A stretch of 64,000 nucleotides of DNA, taken from Macrobrachium rosenbergii. Lineage: Eukaryota > Arthropoda > Malacostraca > Decapoda > Palaemonidae. A model generated the notes under the pieces. It was not told where the DNA came from, searched no databases, and was given only the letters and a program-made list of their open reading frames with translations. Below are positions 1-10,800 of this stretch, piece by piece. Both the position numbers and the translations under genes were made by a program. Positions within the stretch are counted from its first letter, which is position 1, and each line of letters opens with the position of its first letter. The stretch is taken from NCBI RefSeq assembly GCF_040412425.1, contig NC_089768.1:1609001-1673000 (forward strand), written 5' to 3'.

Positions 1-864
1 TCAATGGGCCTTTTGTGATAAGGCCGCTGTGACTTCTTTTACCAGCTCTTGAGGGAACAGGTGAGCAGAAAGAGGAGCATAAAGGAGTTCTGATTTTTGA
101 GTAGTAGTTACTCCAGTGGAAAGAAAAGAGCAAAGATGTGCCCTTTTTCAATCTTTAAGATCCCTGCAGAGAAAAAAATACCGCCAGCTCGTTGGCACCA
201 TCTCTGAGAGCCTTATCCATGCAAGCCATTATGTGTACCAGGTCCTCCATGTCTGCATTCTTGCTGGCGTCAATCTTCTTACCCAAGGCTCCCAGGGTCC
301 AGTCAAGGAAATTAAAAACCTCAAAGGCCCTAAAAATTCCTTTGAGAAGATGGTCCATTTCAGAAGCGGACCAAAACACCTTTGACTTCATCATAGCTGT
401 GCGGCGGGAAGCGTCTACTAAGCTCGAGAAATCCCCCTGGGAAGAAAAGGGAACTCCTAGGCCAAGAGATTCTCCCATTTCGTACCACACGCTAGATCTA
501 GAAGCTAGCTTGGCCGGGGGAAAGGAGAACACGGTCCGGCCTAGATCTTTCTTAGTATTCATCCACTCTTCCATCAATTTTAAAGCCCGTTTGGATGAGC
601 GAGACATAACCATTTTCATAAAGAAGTTCGTTGAAGACGTCTTTCTTAAAAGTAAATTCCGATGGAGGAGAACGAGGAGAGGCTGGAATGAAGTTATCAG
701 GAAAAAGTTCCGTGAAAATTTTCATTAATCTCTTTAAATCCGAAGAGGGATGTTGGTCTTTTCGCTCTTCCTCGTCCGATATGTCATCCACCGGATTGTC
801 TAGTGAGTAAGGCAGATCGTCTTCCACGTCATCCGACTGCTGTCCTGTTATCGGGTCGGTAAAG
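1..864 (-). pseudogene. DIRS A0 Gag-like protein, C-terminal core
   Basis: Reading from 864 down, an acidic segment (DDVEDDLPYSLDNP) leads to a conserved core containing WYEMGESLGLGVPFSSQGDF, FEVFNFLDWTLGAL and CMDKALRDGANEL. The same core is present in A (about 4655-5293), C (38563-39075) and D (50922-51677), so it is the conserved domain of this family's Gag. A frameshift near 150 moves the reading frame. The last stretch (TQKSELLYAPLSAHLFPQEL) runs to about base 1, where the window ends. It resembles no cellular protein I recognise. Confidence 0.75.
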
Positions 865-1050
865 ATGACATTTTTATAATAAAATAAGATTTTATATCAT
901 ACTTACCTGTTGTTTACATATAGCTGTAATTCTCGATCTCGACAGAAAATTCAAAACTGGCGGTCCCGCTAATATATGGTCAGGTGATACGACTACCCGC
1001 CCTCTACCGGGTACCTGGATCCATTTCCATCAACAACTAATCATATTTTC
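865..1050 (-). repeat. DIRS A right inverted terminal repeat
   Basis: This is the inverted copy of 7083-7200. It has an extra AT-rich outer extension (about 865-900) that is absent from the left repeat. Unequal terminal repeats of this kind are known for DIRS-1. The conserved CAGGTAAGT is on the minus strand here. Confidence 0.85.
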
Positions 1051-1095
1051 TATGTCCCCTTGTCCCTTGCGGGGAGGCGGGTGGGAATGTTTTAT

Positions 1096-1190
1096 ATGTA
1101 AACAACAGGTAAGTATGATATAAAATCTTATTTTATTATAAAAATGTCATTTTTATACATGAACTTACCTGTTGTTTACATATAGCTGAT
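1096..1190 (-). repeat. DIRS A internal complementary region
   Basis: Two parts abut at about 1148/1149. One (1096-1148) is complementary to the outer end of the right repeat (865-915). The other (1149-1188) is complementary to the outer end of the left repeat (7206-7244). In DIRS-1 such a region is thought to template the joining of the two ends during circle formation. Confidence 0.8.
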
Positions 1191-1676
1191 TGCCACATTG
1201 AGGCGGTGGGCATGGACAGCTGTAAGTGTTAAATGGAAAAAAAACCTGAGATCATCAGGCTAAGAAAAAACGTCTTAACTTTGGATCCTTACCTGCTAAG
1301 GAAGCTGTTTTCTCGGTTACTGCCTCTGTAACCTGCTATCCTTAGTGCAACTGCGGGGCCTAGTAGCTCAGACGCAGGTTGCTATATGGAGAAAGGTCTG
1401 TTGGCCCAGCCGTCTTCGACACAATCAACCAAAGCATATAATGCCCCTGCTCAGGGCGCAGTACTCAAAGCATCCACCATCATATCACCCAACCATAAAA
1501 ACTCACACCAACCTATTAAAATTAGACCTACTAGGCCATCTAACCTCTTAGGCTCTAGTAGTCGACCAAAAGAAAACTTCTGCACCCAAGGAAACTAAGG
1601 AGAGGATCTAGAGCCTCTGGTTTCCTTGCCCATCACCGTGTCAGACGCAATAAAGGGGCCCAACGTACTGCAGTCT

Positions 1677-2830
1677 TCATATGTGGTTTGGATCTGTCTC
1701 AGATAATGCGAGGCAAAAACAGACCTGACATCTCCAATAAGTTGAACTTAGAATGTCCTTTAAAGCCATTCTTCTCTTGAAGGCTAAAGAAGTCGCAATA
1801 GCCCTAATTTCATGAGGCCTCACTTTAACTAAGGGGAAATCCACATCCCTTAATTCCTTGTGTGCCTCCTGAATCAGTTCTTTCAAAAGGAAAACAATCC
1901 CATTTTTAGATAGAGGGTTCTTGGGGTTCTTAGTTGAGCACCATAAAAATCCTGAGTTCCTCTTACACTTCTGGTCCTGTCCAGATAGAATTTCAAAGCT
2001 CTGACCGGACAGAGAAGTCTCTCCGTTTCTCTTCCACTCAAGGAGGATAGGCTAGGAATGGGAAATTCCCTTGGCCATGGATTACTAGGGTTTTCGTTCT
2101 TAGCTAGGAAACCCAAGGTGAAGGAAACTACAGCCTTATCCACAACAAAAACCAACTCTTTTGTCCAGAGCATGAATCTCACTTACTCTCTTTGCCGAGG
2201 CCAGTGCCAAGAGAAAGAGAGTTTTCTTAGTTAGATTCCTAACGGAGCAGGAACTCAAAGGCTCAAAAGATTTGGAGGTAAGCCACTTTAGCACCACATC
2301 CAAATTCCAATGCGGTACACTAAGAGATTTGCCTTTAGTGGTAGCAAAGGATTTAAGGAGTTCTGCAATATCTTTGTCTGAGGAAAGGTCTACACCTCTA
2401 TTCCTGAAAATTGCCGCCAGCATACTCCTATACCCCTTAATCGTGCTGACAGCCAATTTCTTCTCCTTGTGCAGAAACAAAAGAAAATCCGCCAACCTGG
2501 CTTAGAGTCGTAGAAGTGGAAGACACTCCAGACTCGGGGGCACCACTCCCTGAAGCGCTTCCACTTCGGCTTGATAGACCTTTGTAGACGAGGGCCTGGT
2601 TGATCTAGCCATTGCCTGCGCCACTCTTCTAGAGAAGCCTCTCCTCCTGTAGAGTCGCTCGAGAGTCTGAACCCTGTCAGATTTAGATCTGACGGGTTCC
2701 TGTGGAACTTTCTGCTGTGCAACTGGCACAGAAGGTCTGGTCTGAATGGCAACCTCCTTGGCCAATCCACTACTTTCTCCAGTAGCTCTGGAAACCATGA
2801 TCTTCCTGGCCACCATGGAGCTATATAGGA
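1677..2830 (-). pseudogene. DIRS A tyrosine recombinase, frameshifted
   Basis: The N-terminal helical domain reads STRPSSTKVYQAEVEAL and, in another frame, FLLFLHKEKKLAVSTIKGYR. The catalytic domain begins with FLLALASAKRVSEIHALD, which supplies the box I arginine. HEIRAIATSLAFKRRM supplies the His-x-x-Arg of box II. The catalytic Tyr (ASHYLRQIQ) is still encoded at about 1690-1710, but in a frame different from HEIRA, so a frameshift separates them. Such recombinases integrate the circular DNA of DIRS elements. This copy is inactive. Confidence 0.8.
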
Positions 2831-2899
2831 TCATTGACACACCTTTGTGTGCTCGAAACTTTTTCAGGACTTCTCCCAGCATCCTGAAGGGAGGGAATG

Positions 2900-3740
2900 C
2901 ATAAAGGAAGAGACCCGACCAGTCCAGGAGCATGGCATCCACCGCTAATGCTTCTGGGTCTGGAACAGGAGAGCAAAAGAGAGGTAGTCTGCGGTTTTCC
3001 TCTCGTTGCGAACAGGTCTAACATGGGAGTTCCCCAAACCTTCCACAGGCCTTGGCAGACTTTCTGGTGGAGGGTCCATTCCGTCGGAATGACCTGGAGT
3101 GACCTGCTGAGGATATCCGCTCTTACGTTGAGAGCTCCCGGGATGAAGCGAGTTACTAGCTCTATGTTCTTGGTTGCCGCCCACAAAAGCAGGTCTTTTG
3201 CGATCTCGAACAGAGAGAAGGAGTGAGTGCCTCCTTGTTTCTTCACGTACGCCAGAGCTGTGGAGTTGTCCGAGTGCACTACTATCTTTTTGTTTTCCAC
3301 CAGAAGCACGAAATGTTCCAAGGCTAGATGAATTGCCTTCAACTCTTTCGCATTTATGTGCCAGTCCCGTTGGGATGAAGACCAATTGCCTGACACTTGA
3401 AGATCCCCAATGTTGCTCCCCAACCCTCGTCTGAGCGTCGGAGAACAACATCAGGTCTGGGTTCCTCTGTCTCAGTGACAAACCTCGATCTAGTTTGCTC
3501 CTGTCGTTCCACCATGACAGGTCTTGCTTTACTTGAGTGGATAGAGGAAAAACAAACGAATCCGTGTCTTTCTTCCTGTTCCAGATCTGCTGTAGGAAGA
3601 ACTGAAGAGGTCTCATGTGTAGCCTCCCAGACTGACGAACATCTCTAGCGATGAGAGGGTGCCTAAAAGGCTCATCCATTCCTTGGCAGAACAAGTCTTG
3701 GCTGCCATCAGGTATCTCACTTTCAGCAGGCATTTCTCGA
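2900..3740 (-). pseudogene. DIRS A RNase H domain and connection
   Basis: After the RT the sequence reads RHPLIARDVRQSGRLHMRPL, QFFLQQIWNRKK and LSWWNDRSKLDRGLSL, then the RNase H start LMLFSDAQT. Later motifs are HINAKELKAIHLALEHF and VVHSDNSTALAYVKKQGG, followed by the segment TRFIPGALNVRADILSRS. The Asp-Glu-Asp positions of the fold are recognisable. Two overlapping frames are needed (2945-3733 and 2821-3423), so at least one frameshift is present. Confidence 0.75.
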
Positions 3741-3799
3741 TCCTTTGAGACGTCGGAAAAACCTGAAAAGAACTGAGTTCATCCGAACTCCCAAATAAG

Positions 3800-4570
3800 T
3801 CAAGTCTTGAGATGGAGAGAGTTGTGACTTTGGAAGATTTACTATGAGACCCAATTCATGTAAGAGAAAGGGTCCTTTGTAGGTCCTTCATGCATTGGCC
3901 TTTTGACGGAGACCGGATCAGCCAGTCGTCGAGGTAAAGGGAAATGTGAATTCCCTCTAAGTGAAGCCATTTCGCAATTGGAGCCATCGTCCTTGTGAAA
4001 ACTTGTGGGGCTGTTGATAGGCCAAGCAAAGAGCCCTGAATTGAAAAGCCCTGCCTCTGAACACAAACCGTAGGGAATTTCCTTGATCTCGGATGGATAG
4101 GTACATGAAAGTATGCGTCCTGGAGATCGAGGACACCATCCAGTCTCCTTCCTTCAGGGAATTGATAACCGACTGTGTGGTTTCCATCTTGAATGGTGTT
4201 TGAAGCACAAATTTGTTCAGGGCGCTTTACGTCCGAGGACTGGTCTCCATCCTCCTGACGATTTTGGAACCAGAAACAGACGGTTGTAGAACCCGGAGAT
4301 GAAGGTTCGAGAACTGCTTCTATGGCTCCCTTTTGAAGGAGGGAAGTAACTTCCTCCTCCAACACCACAAGTTTCTCTGAGTCCCTGGATGATACGTTGA
4401 AGTCTACTGGCGAAGACTTTAAAGGAGGACTCTCTGAGAAGGGAATGGTGTAGCCTTCTCTCAGAACGTTGATCACCCAGGGTTCTGCTCCCTTGGCCTC
4501 CCAAACTTGCCAGAACGACTTTAGTCTGGCTCCGACCGTTGCATGAAGGACCTTGAACTCATCGGTTTGG
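3800..4570 (-). pseudogene. DIRS A reverse transcriptase domain
   Basis: RT motifs follow in order on the minus strand: GFYNRLFLVPKSSGGWRPVL at about 4220-4300, TPFKMETTQSVINSL and LQDAYFHVPIHP at about 4100-4200, FQFRALCLA at about 4030, and the catalytic YLDDWLIRSPSK at about 3910. YLDD fits the YxDD box. The domain is split between two frames by at least one indel near 4210. It is followed directly by the connection and RNase H region, as in C and D. Confidence 0.8.
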
Positions 4571-4599
4571 TACCCCTAGCTTTCTGGGGATGAGAAGAG

Positions 4600-6944
4600 A
4601 ATTTTCCTCTTCCCTAGCACGGAAAAAGGGCCGAGAAGGAGTACCCGAGAAGCCCTAGAGGATACAGGGAAAGAAGGCTTGGGTACTACTGGAGTAGTCG
4701 AAAACCTGGGTCTTTTCAAGAATGAGCCAGTAGGTCTTGAGTAGACTTCCGTGAGAGAGCCTCCAAATTTCCCTAACTAACGTGGCGGGGAAAAGGGATT
4801 CCTTAAGCAAAGGAGCAAAAAGAAGAGCAGATTTCTGGTTCCTGGAGACTCCTCTCGCGACAAACGAAATCCAATGTGCTCTCTTCTTCAAAATGCCGGT
4901 AGCAGTCACTGAGGCAATTTCTGACGTTCCGTCCGTGATGGCCTTGTCCAGGCAGGCCAAAATAGCATCAAGATCTGTAGCAGTCTTGGGGGAAGATCAC
5001 AGACTTTCACTATCCTGCTCAAGGCTCCTATAGACCAGTCAATAAAAGAAAAGATCTCCAAGATCCTATAGGAACTCTTCACCAGATGGTCAATTTCCGA
5101 AGACGAAGCCGACTTTGGACGAAGAAAAAGCTGAGCGACGGGCAGAATCCACAAGGCTGGAGAAATCCCTTGAGAGGAGGCAGAGTCTCCCAAGGAAAAA
5201 CTTCCCCAGTCTCATACCACGAACGAGACTTAAAAGACAGTTGAGAGGGGGAAAACAGAAAGATGTTTTACCCTGAGATCTTTTCTTGCTCAACCATCCT
5301 TCTTGCCTTGGAGAGCTCTTTTCGCCGAAACAGACAGGACCAGCTTCAGAAATCTAGAGGAAGGAGGTTTAAAATCCTTGGCAAACTGCGTAGTCGGAGA
5401 CGAAGGGAAGCTGGAGCAAAGTCTTCTTGAAAAAGTTCTTCAAAAAGTTGTAAGAGATGCTTAAAGTTGGACGTAGGAGCAGACGGAACATCATCTACTT
5501 CGAAACATCGGAAACTGGGGAGAGAATCTCTGAAGCAGTTGGAGCACCGCGGATAGAAACGTCTCCGGGAGCCAAACTTGCGCTATCCTCTTGAGTATCG
5601 CCGAACGTCACCGAGGCGCCAAGAGCCCGACCGCGTCAAGCGTATCCAAACATGAGCTTGAGAGGAGTCAGGAGCCTTAGAAGATCCGAGAGCCAAAGAA
5701 GCGCCAAAAACCACGGTAGCACTAGAAGCGCAAACATTGTGCGCCTTGAAACATGTTTTGAGAGCGCCAAGCGCCAAAGTAGCGTCGTGAGTGCGGCCAT
5801 GCGGGTGGAAGTGGCGCCAGGAGCGCGATCGGAAGCGGAGCCAGGCACGCGAAAAAGCGGAGCCAGGCGTGCGGCGGAAGCGCGCCAGGTGCGTGAGCGG
5901 GAGCAGAGACCGGGCCTCAGTTGCAGAAGGAACCTGAAGTGCTGGAGCTTTAAAACCTTCGAAAAGTCTCAAAATCTTGTCCAATTTGTCCTCTTGCGAA
6001 AGGGGGCCAGGAACCGGAGGCATAAAAGCCGACTTGGGATCCAACGGGAAGGAAGCCGCTACTTGCATGCTAACAGGAGGATCCGGCGCCGCTCCGATCC
6101 GTAGAACGCACATCCGGACTGCCTGAAGAAGAAGAGATCTCTGGGCTATCCCAAAAGCTACAAGACGGCAGAGGAGAACGTGCCGAAAGTTTCTTGATAG
6201 GAACTTGACTTGGAGAGGAAGCTCTGCGTCTCTTCAGCGGCCTACTAGACTCTGACTGCTTCCAACTCCTCCTCGACGAAACAGAAGCACAAGAAGACAC
6301 TTCCGCATCGCTTTTACTATAGCGAGCTGCAACAGCCTGGGACGCAACAGGACTGTTAGAGGGAGCAACTGCTCGTGAGCAGACCCCACTCGCCTCCCTT
6401 CGGCTTTCGGCATGTCTTCTCCCTGAGCCCTGGGAGCCGGACAGAGGCCTCGACCTAGGAGAACTGATTTTTGACGAACAGTCACCTCCTCCACAACACT
6501 ATCACTGTGCAACACTTTATGTCTAGACATCGCACTCACATCCTGGCCAATCTTCTCTATCGCAGAGAAAAGAGCCGAAATCTTACCATCAAATTCTGCC
6601 CGAAGGTCTGACACGGTAGTGGGTTCTGGAAACAACAGGTTCGGGGCAGGAATAGGAACAGGAGGGGTAACAGGAACAGAACAAGAGGCAATACTACTCC
6701 TACTCTGGGAGGAACTTCTGGCCAAAACCTTACCTTTGCCCTATCTTTACTTAATTTTGCCTGATATTTAGCCAACTTTTTGCCAATCAAGCACAGACAA
6801 AGACGAACATTCATCACATCTATCCAGATTCGTGCACAATTTCCCTCTACAGTTAGAGCAAGAAGAGTGAGGGTCTATGTTAGACCGAGACATTCGAGTT
6901 TTACAACCCCCATAATATCTAATTTGAGATCCTGAATCAGACAT
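4600..6944 (-). pseudogene. DIRS A Gag-like protein, frameshifted
   Basis: The start is the Met at 6944 (MSDSGSQIRYYGG), followed by the family's cysteine module (GCKTR, CSNCRGK, CDEC). The frame then shifts several times. A long Pro/Ser linker lies at 6234-6725, and an Ala/Arg-rich region with GCGCC-type DNA repeats at about 5650-5900. The conserved core (VRGMRLGKFF, SSLVDSARRSAF, SFIDWSIGALSR, CLDKAITDGTSEIA) spans about 4750-5290. Compared with D the core is complete but spread over at least three frames. It ends just before the RT region. Confidence 0.7.
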
Positions 6945-7082
6945 AACTAGAAAAATCTCAACCAAAGCCAAAAAACAAGCCAGAACCGTCAACAAAAGTG
7001 GGTACTTCACCAAAGAAGAAACGAAAAAGCACCGATGAATTTCCTGAAGAGGAGCAGACGACTAGTCGCCGGCCCGACAGAG

Positions 7083-7244
7083 AAAATATGATTAGTTGTT
7101 GATGGAAATGGATCCAGGTACCCGGTAGAGGGCGGGGTAGTCGTATCACCTGACCATATATTAGCGGGACCGCCAGTTTTGAATTTTCTGTCGAGATCGA
7201 GAATTACAGCTATATGTAAACAACAGGTAAGTTCATGTATAAAA
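7083..7244 (-). repeat. DIRS A left inverted terminal repeat
   Basis: On the minus strand this starts TTTTATACATGAACTTACCT and runs to about 7083. The inner part (7083-7200) recurs inverted at 930-1050 with almost no differences. It contains a conserved splice-donor-like CAGGTAAGT on the plus strand at 7224-7232. Confidence 0.85.
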
Positions 7245-8397
7245 TCCTCTTTTGTATATTGGAGTTCAGTTTCATGTATGTCATCTTGACGTTTGGCGTC
7301 CTGGCGTCCTGTTAGAGCATATTGATGTACAGTTTCTTGACGCCTGGTGTCTTGTAGGTTATCTTCTAAAAGATTAACTTCCTGTGGTACAGTCTCATGA
7401 CGCTTGACGTCCTGGCGTCCATATTCTTGACGCCTGGCGTCCTGGAGCCCAATCTCTTGACGCCTAGGGTCTTGGAGTCCACCTTCTAAAAGACTAGCCT
7501 CTTGGTATTCAGTCTCATGACATTTGACGTCCTGGCGTCCAACCTCTTGACGCTTGACGTCCTGTAGACCAATCTGCAGACGCCTGGAGTCTTGGGGTCT
7601 CTTCTCTAAGAAAACTTCTTGGCGCCCAGTTTCATGACGCTTGGAGTCCTGGCGCCGAACTCCTTGACGCCTGGCGTCCTGGCGCCTGTCTTCTTGAAGA
7701 TCAATGTCTTTGCGTCCAGCCAAATGACGCTTGGTGCCTTGTTGTTCAACTTCTTGTGTGTCCTGGCATCCAGCCTTCTGGCGTTCACTGTCTCGCCAAA
7801 CCTTGAGGTCACTTGAGAACTGGCCGCCTGTGCGACATCTGTCAAAAGCTTCCTCAGGTTGACGTACAGCGATAGTAACTTTTTGAGCAGGACCAATCTT
7901 CTTTCTGCGTTCGCTATACCGCCGATCCTTTAAGTCACTTGAGAACTGGCCGCCCGTGCGACATCTGTCCCAAGTATCTTCCAGATGGCATACAGCAATC
8001 GGAGGAAGAACCGTATCCTTCTTTCCTGCAGGTTGTAAGACTTGAACTAAGGACGAGAGTTTCTGCTGCATGTCTTTAATCAGTTGTAATTGTGGAGCTT
8101 CCTGCTGCTGGGGACAGACCGGGGAAGAGACAACTTTATCTATCAACTTTCTCTCAACGTCCCGTACGGATTGTGGAGAGTGTTCTGGGGACGAATACCA
8201 ATCCGAGGGAAGGGGAGGGGCATGTACAGAGGGTAGTAATGCGTCCACCTTCTTGCTGTCAGGCGTCCTGATCGAACCTGCCAGTTTACGTCTATTCTTG
8301 GTGGGTGAGCTGCCCTCAGAGTTGGAAGGAAAATGCTCCGGACTGCTCCAGTGGCTACACCCTGGAGCTTGACTTGTCTCTCTATGACACCCTTCAA
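7245..8397 (-). pseudogene. DIRS A0 Gag-like protein, middle part with tandem peptide repeats
   Basis: This continues the A0 gag after a frameshift near 8400-8560. Two near-identical copies of DxCRTGGQFSSDLK lie at about 7800-7840 and 7930-7970. From about 7760 down to 7260 comes a run of 11-residue-type repeats rich in Arg, Gln and Asp (variants of RRQEVGRQDVKRHET), encoded by roughly 33-bp DNA repeats of the type CTTGACGCCTGGCGTCC. The frame reads straight into the 5' terminal repeat of element A at 7244, which marks the insertion. Its continuation is at 864 and below. The repeats probably form an extended, charged linker. Confidence 0.7.
7255..7770 (-). repeat. Tandem repeats inside the A0 gag
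   Basis: About 500 bp of degenerate direct repeats, with units of roughly 30-33 bp built from GGCGTCCTGG and TTGACGCCTGG. They code for charged peptide repeats in the gag minus-strand frame. An analogous but different repeat lies at the matching place in DIRS C (37800-38100). Confidence 0.8.
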
Positions 8398-8563
8398 CAG
8401 CGGGAAGTTTTCTCTTCAGAGGTCTCGATTCTGATTTAAGACGCCAGCCCCGTCTGGGGACTGCGTCGTCCGAAGACGAAGAACACGAATTAACCTCGCC
8501 TTTTCTATGGCGAGGGTGAGCGTCCTGGGAAGCGTCAACAGGTACGCTTGAGGGGACGACCGC

Positions 8564-9163
8564 TCAGTAGCTAAAGCCTCTCGCCTCCCTTCGTCTTTCG
8601 ACATTCGTTCTCACAGGGGTTGGTGAGCTTGGAAGAGGTCCAGGACTAGGAGCGCAACAGGACCGAGCGGCCGAACCCTCCACTGCACTTGTACTAATCT
8701 TTTCACTTTTTAGATCTCTCATATCGGACCATAATTTTTCCCTGTCTTCTGCAAGGGATTCTACCTGTTTTCCTAGGGTTTGAATGGCCGCCATCATATC
8801 CTGAAGAGTTGGTTCTTTATTACCTGTATCAGAAGGGGAGTTAGAAATTACCGCTACTGCGGAAGGGTCAATTGGATTGTTAGAATGGGGCAAGGAAATA
8901 TCTAACCCTTCACTGTCCCTTGAAGAGTGAGATATAGAACTCTTGGCTCTTCTGAGCCGGTCTCTTTCAAGTTTTCTCACATACCGGTTGTAATCTAACC
9001 ATTCTCTTTCAGACAGACCCAAACATTCCTCACATCTATCGTCCAATTCACAACTCTTACCTCTACATTTTACACATATTTGATGGGGATCCAAAGAGGC
9101 TTTAAGAAGTCTAGTGTTACATCCCCTCACACACATTCTTACACTCGATGAAGAGTCAGACAT
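8564..9163 (-). CDS. DIRS A0 Gag-like protein, N-terminal part with Cys-rich zinc motif
   Basis: This is the first reading frame of element A0, starting at a Met at 9163 just inside the left terminal repeat. The first 50 residues hold evenly spaced cysteines (CVRGC, CVKC, CEEC), a probable zinc-binding module. The same module opens the gag of A, C and D in this window. A basic segment follows (YVRKLERDRLRR), then a Ser-rich linker and a short predicted helix around residues 125-150 (DMMAAIQTLGKQVESLAEDREKLW). The frame is lost near 8564 and gag continues in another frame below. The likely role is packaging of the retrotransposon RNA, inferred from position only. Confidence 0.75.
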   Translation of the reverse strand: MSDSSSSVRMCVRGCNTRLLKASLDPHQICVKCRGKSCELDDRCEECLGLSEREWLDYNRYVRKLERDRLRRAKSSISHSSRDSEGLDISLPHSNNPIDPSAVAVISNSPSDTGNKEPTLQDMMAAIQTLGKQVESLAEDREKLWSDMRDLKSEKISTSAVEGSAARSCCAPSPGPLPSSPTPVRTNVERRREARGFSY

Positions 9164-9539
9164 GTTGAAAAATCAAAGAGAGATCCAAAACACAAGCAGA
9201 GGTTCAAACCAATCAGTATCTAAAAGGTCTAAGAATAATCCAAAAGCAAATCCAAGAGCGAGCGAAAGCCAAAGACAAAGTGTACTTCACCAAATAACTG
9301 AAAAAAACACAGGCTGCGAATGAAATTCCAACGATGTCACCGTTACGGCGGCAGGGAAGATCTGAGGAATATGTAGAATGGTTCCAGTTACCTGGGTAGA
9401 GGGCGAACAGGTGGACCACCTGACTACCCGATCGGCGATTGCCGCGAGTTTTTGAAATTCTGCCGTCACGTCAGGGACTTAAGCTATATAAATAACTACC
9501 AGGTCAGTTAGATGTTTGAAATTGTATTTTTCCTAACTA

Positions 9540-9787
9540 CAGGCAGTCCCCGGTTATCGGCGGGGTTCCGTTTCTGAGGGCGTGATGATAACCGAAAATT
9601 GCCGCTAACCGAAAATCGGCGATTTTCGGGGGTAATCGGCGCCGAAAAGCGCCAATTTTCGGTTATCGGTGCCTCTGTTAGGTATGTATCGGTGCCATTA
9701 CCCAATTATCGGTGCCGATAAGCAGAAATCAGCCCCATAAAACCAGATCGCTGTTAACTGAGCCCGCCGTTAACCGGGGACTGCCTG
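9540..9787. mobile_element. 248-bp MITE, pogo/Tc1-mariner type, with TA target duplication
   Basis: Inverted ends of about 18 bp (CAGGCAGTCCCCGGTTA at 9540 and its complement ending at 9787) are flanked by TA on both sides (9538-9539 and 9788-9789). Removing it leaves CCTAACTATACAAACC, which matches the undisturbed right end of DIRS B at 47090-47110. The inside is made of short GGTTATCGG/CCGAAAATCGG palindromic repeats and codes for nothing. The TIR start and TA duplication suggest mobilisation by a pogo/Tigger-like transposase. Confidence 0.85.
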
Positions 9788-10199
9788 TATACAAACCATC
9801 GGTCCTTTACATTAGGAATTACTTTCAGGCGTAGGCTGGAAACGGCCGTTAAACTCTTGAGCAAGGCAGTAACTGTCGCAAGATCAAATGTCAGATACTG
9901 GACCCTTTCGCATGAGTGAGGAAACGTAACTCCTACGAAATAGGCTGGAAGGATCTAGAGTCGGAGGCAGTAAGGGAAAGCTGAGAAAGGGTTCCCTTAT
10001 TGCCAGTCTCTCCTTCCTCCCCCTGCTAGAGGAAGGAGCGGAATTGCTTCTATGATTCTATAAGAAAAATAGAACGGGTGCTCGATGTGTAGTCTTACCG
10101 CATCAGTGCCAGTTACAGCAGCTATTGGTTCGAGTCCTATTCTCATCCCTAAGGAGGAGAAGTTGGAGGACGGGGAAGGAGGAGGAAGAGAGGCCAGTC

Positions 10200-10800
10200 A
10201 CTCTCGGAATACTTCTCACTTCCAGAACCAACACCTTAGGCGAGATGCTACTCGTCCTCTTGAAGGAGCCGGGTAAGACAACACAACTTGTTGAGCAGCC
10301 ACCACAGAGCCAAGGAAAAAGGGGTTCCAAGGGCCTGTGGGCAAGACCGAAGGAAAACGACAAGAGTGTGGTCTAAGAGACCACGTCTTGCTTCCAGACT
10401 GACAGAAACTTCCGGAATGCGAGGGATGGACCAAGTCATCGACTTCATGAGCTCTCGGGTGGAAGGTACCGGTATCGTCGTCAGCTGCCAAGTACCTCCT
10501 TTGATCGCTTCATGAAGTCAGGAGGAAGATGTGTCCTTAGACACTTCTTCCTTGGGAGAGTACTAGCGAAAACGTTGACGACATCCAGGTTAGGAATGTC
10601 GAGCCTTTTGGAAAGTACCACAGCTCCCTAATAGGACAAAGTAACGCATGATCTGGATCATCGACACAAAGTCCAAGGAGGAGAGGAACAAGAAGGACTC
10701 GAACCCGACAGTAGATGCCGATGGATTCGGAGTCCACCTACAACATCCGAGATGGAGTCGAGGTATGATCCCCATCCCTGTTCTTCCATCTTCTACGCCA
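10200..10800 (-). pseudogene. DIRS E tyrosine recombinase remnant
   Basis: On the minus strand DDTGTFHPRAHEV (about 10440-10480) and the nearby GPWNPFFLGSVVAAQQVV, then VASRLRC, match the C-terminal part of the recombinase of B (DDTGMLLPRAHEV, LWWLLNKFV, VASRLRC at 46040-46310). HEV is the remnant of the box II His-x-x-Arg region. Upstream, HALLCPIREL (about 10640) matches MLLCPVRVL of B. Frames are broken. Confidence 0.6.

Larger units (their letters stand above)
865..7244 (-). mobile_element. DIRS-type retrotransposon A (family 1), 6380 bp, inserted in A0 gag
   Basis: The whole element is present on the minus strand: left terminal repeat 7083-7244, gag, RT, RNase H, tyrosine recombinase, internal complementary region about 1096-1190, and right terminal repeat 865-1050. 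The ends were set by joining the A0 gag on either side: removing 865-7244 gives an uninterrupted frame with no target-site duplication. The outer ends read TTTTATACATG at the 5' side and AAAATGTCAT at the 3' side. Coding regions carry several frameshifts, so the copy is dead. Confidence 0.85.
1..9512 (-). mobile_element. DIRS-type retrotransposon A0 (family 1), partial, interrupted by DIRS A
   Basis: The 5' end lies near 9340-9512, where a left terminal repeat related to those of A, C and D is read on the minus strand. It is followed by a gag start at 9163. The gag reading continues to 7245, is interrupted by element A (865-7244), and resumes from 864 toward base 1. The pol region lies outside the window. 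Removing A joins the gag frame exactly, so A0 is older than A. The right boundary with family-2 element E is near 9512 and approximate. Confidence 0.8.

Noticed and set aside
7007..8248. A single 413-residue repetitive protein
   Set aside because: It is a chimera: the last 80 residues are translated from the terminal repeat of DIRS A, so the frame does not represent one gene.
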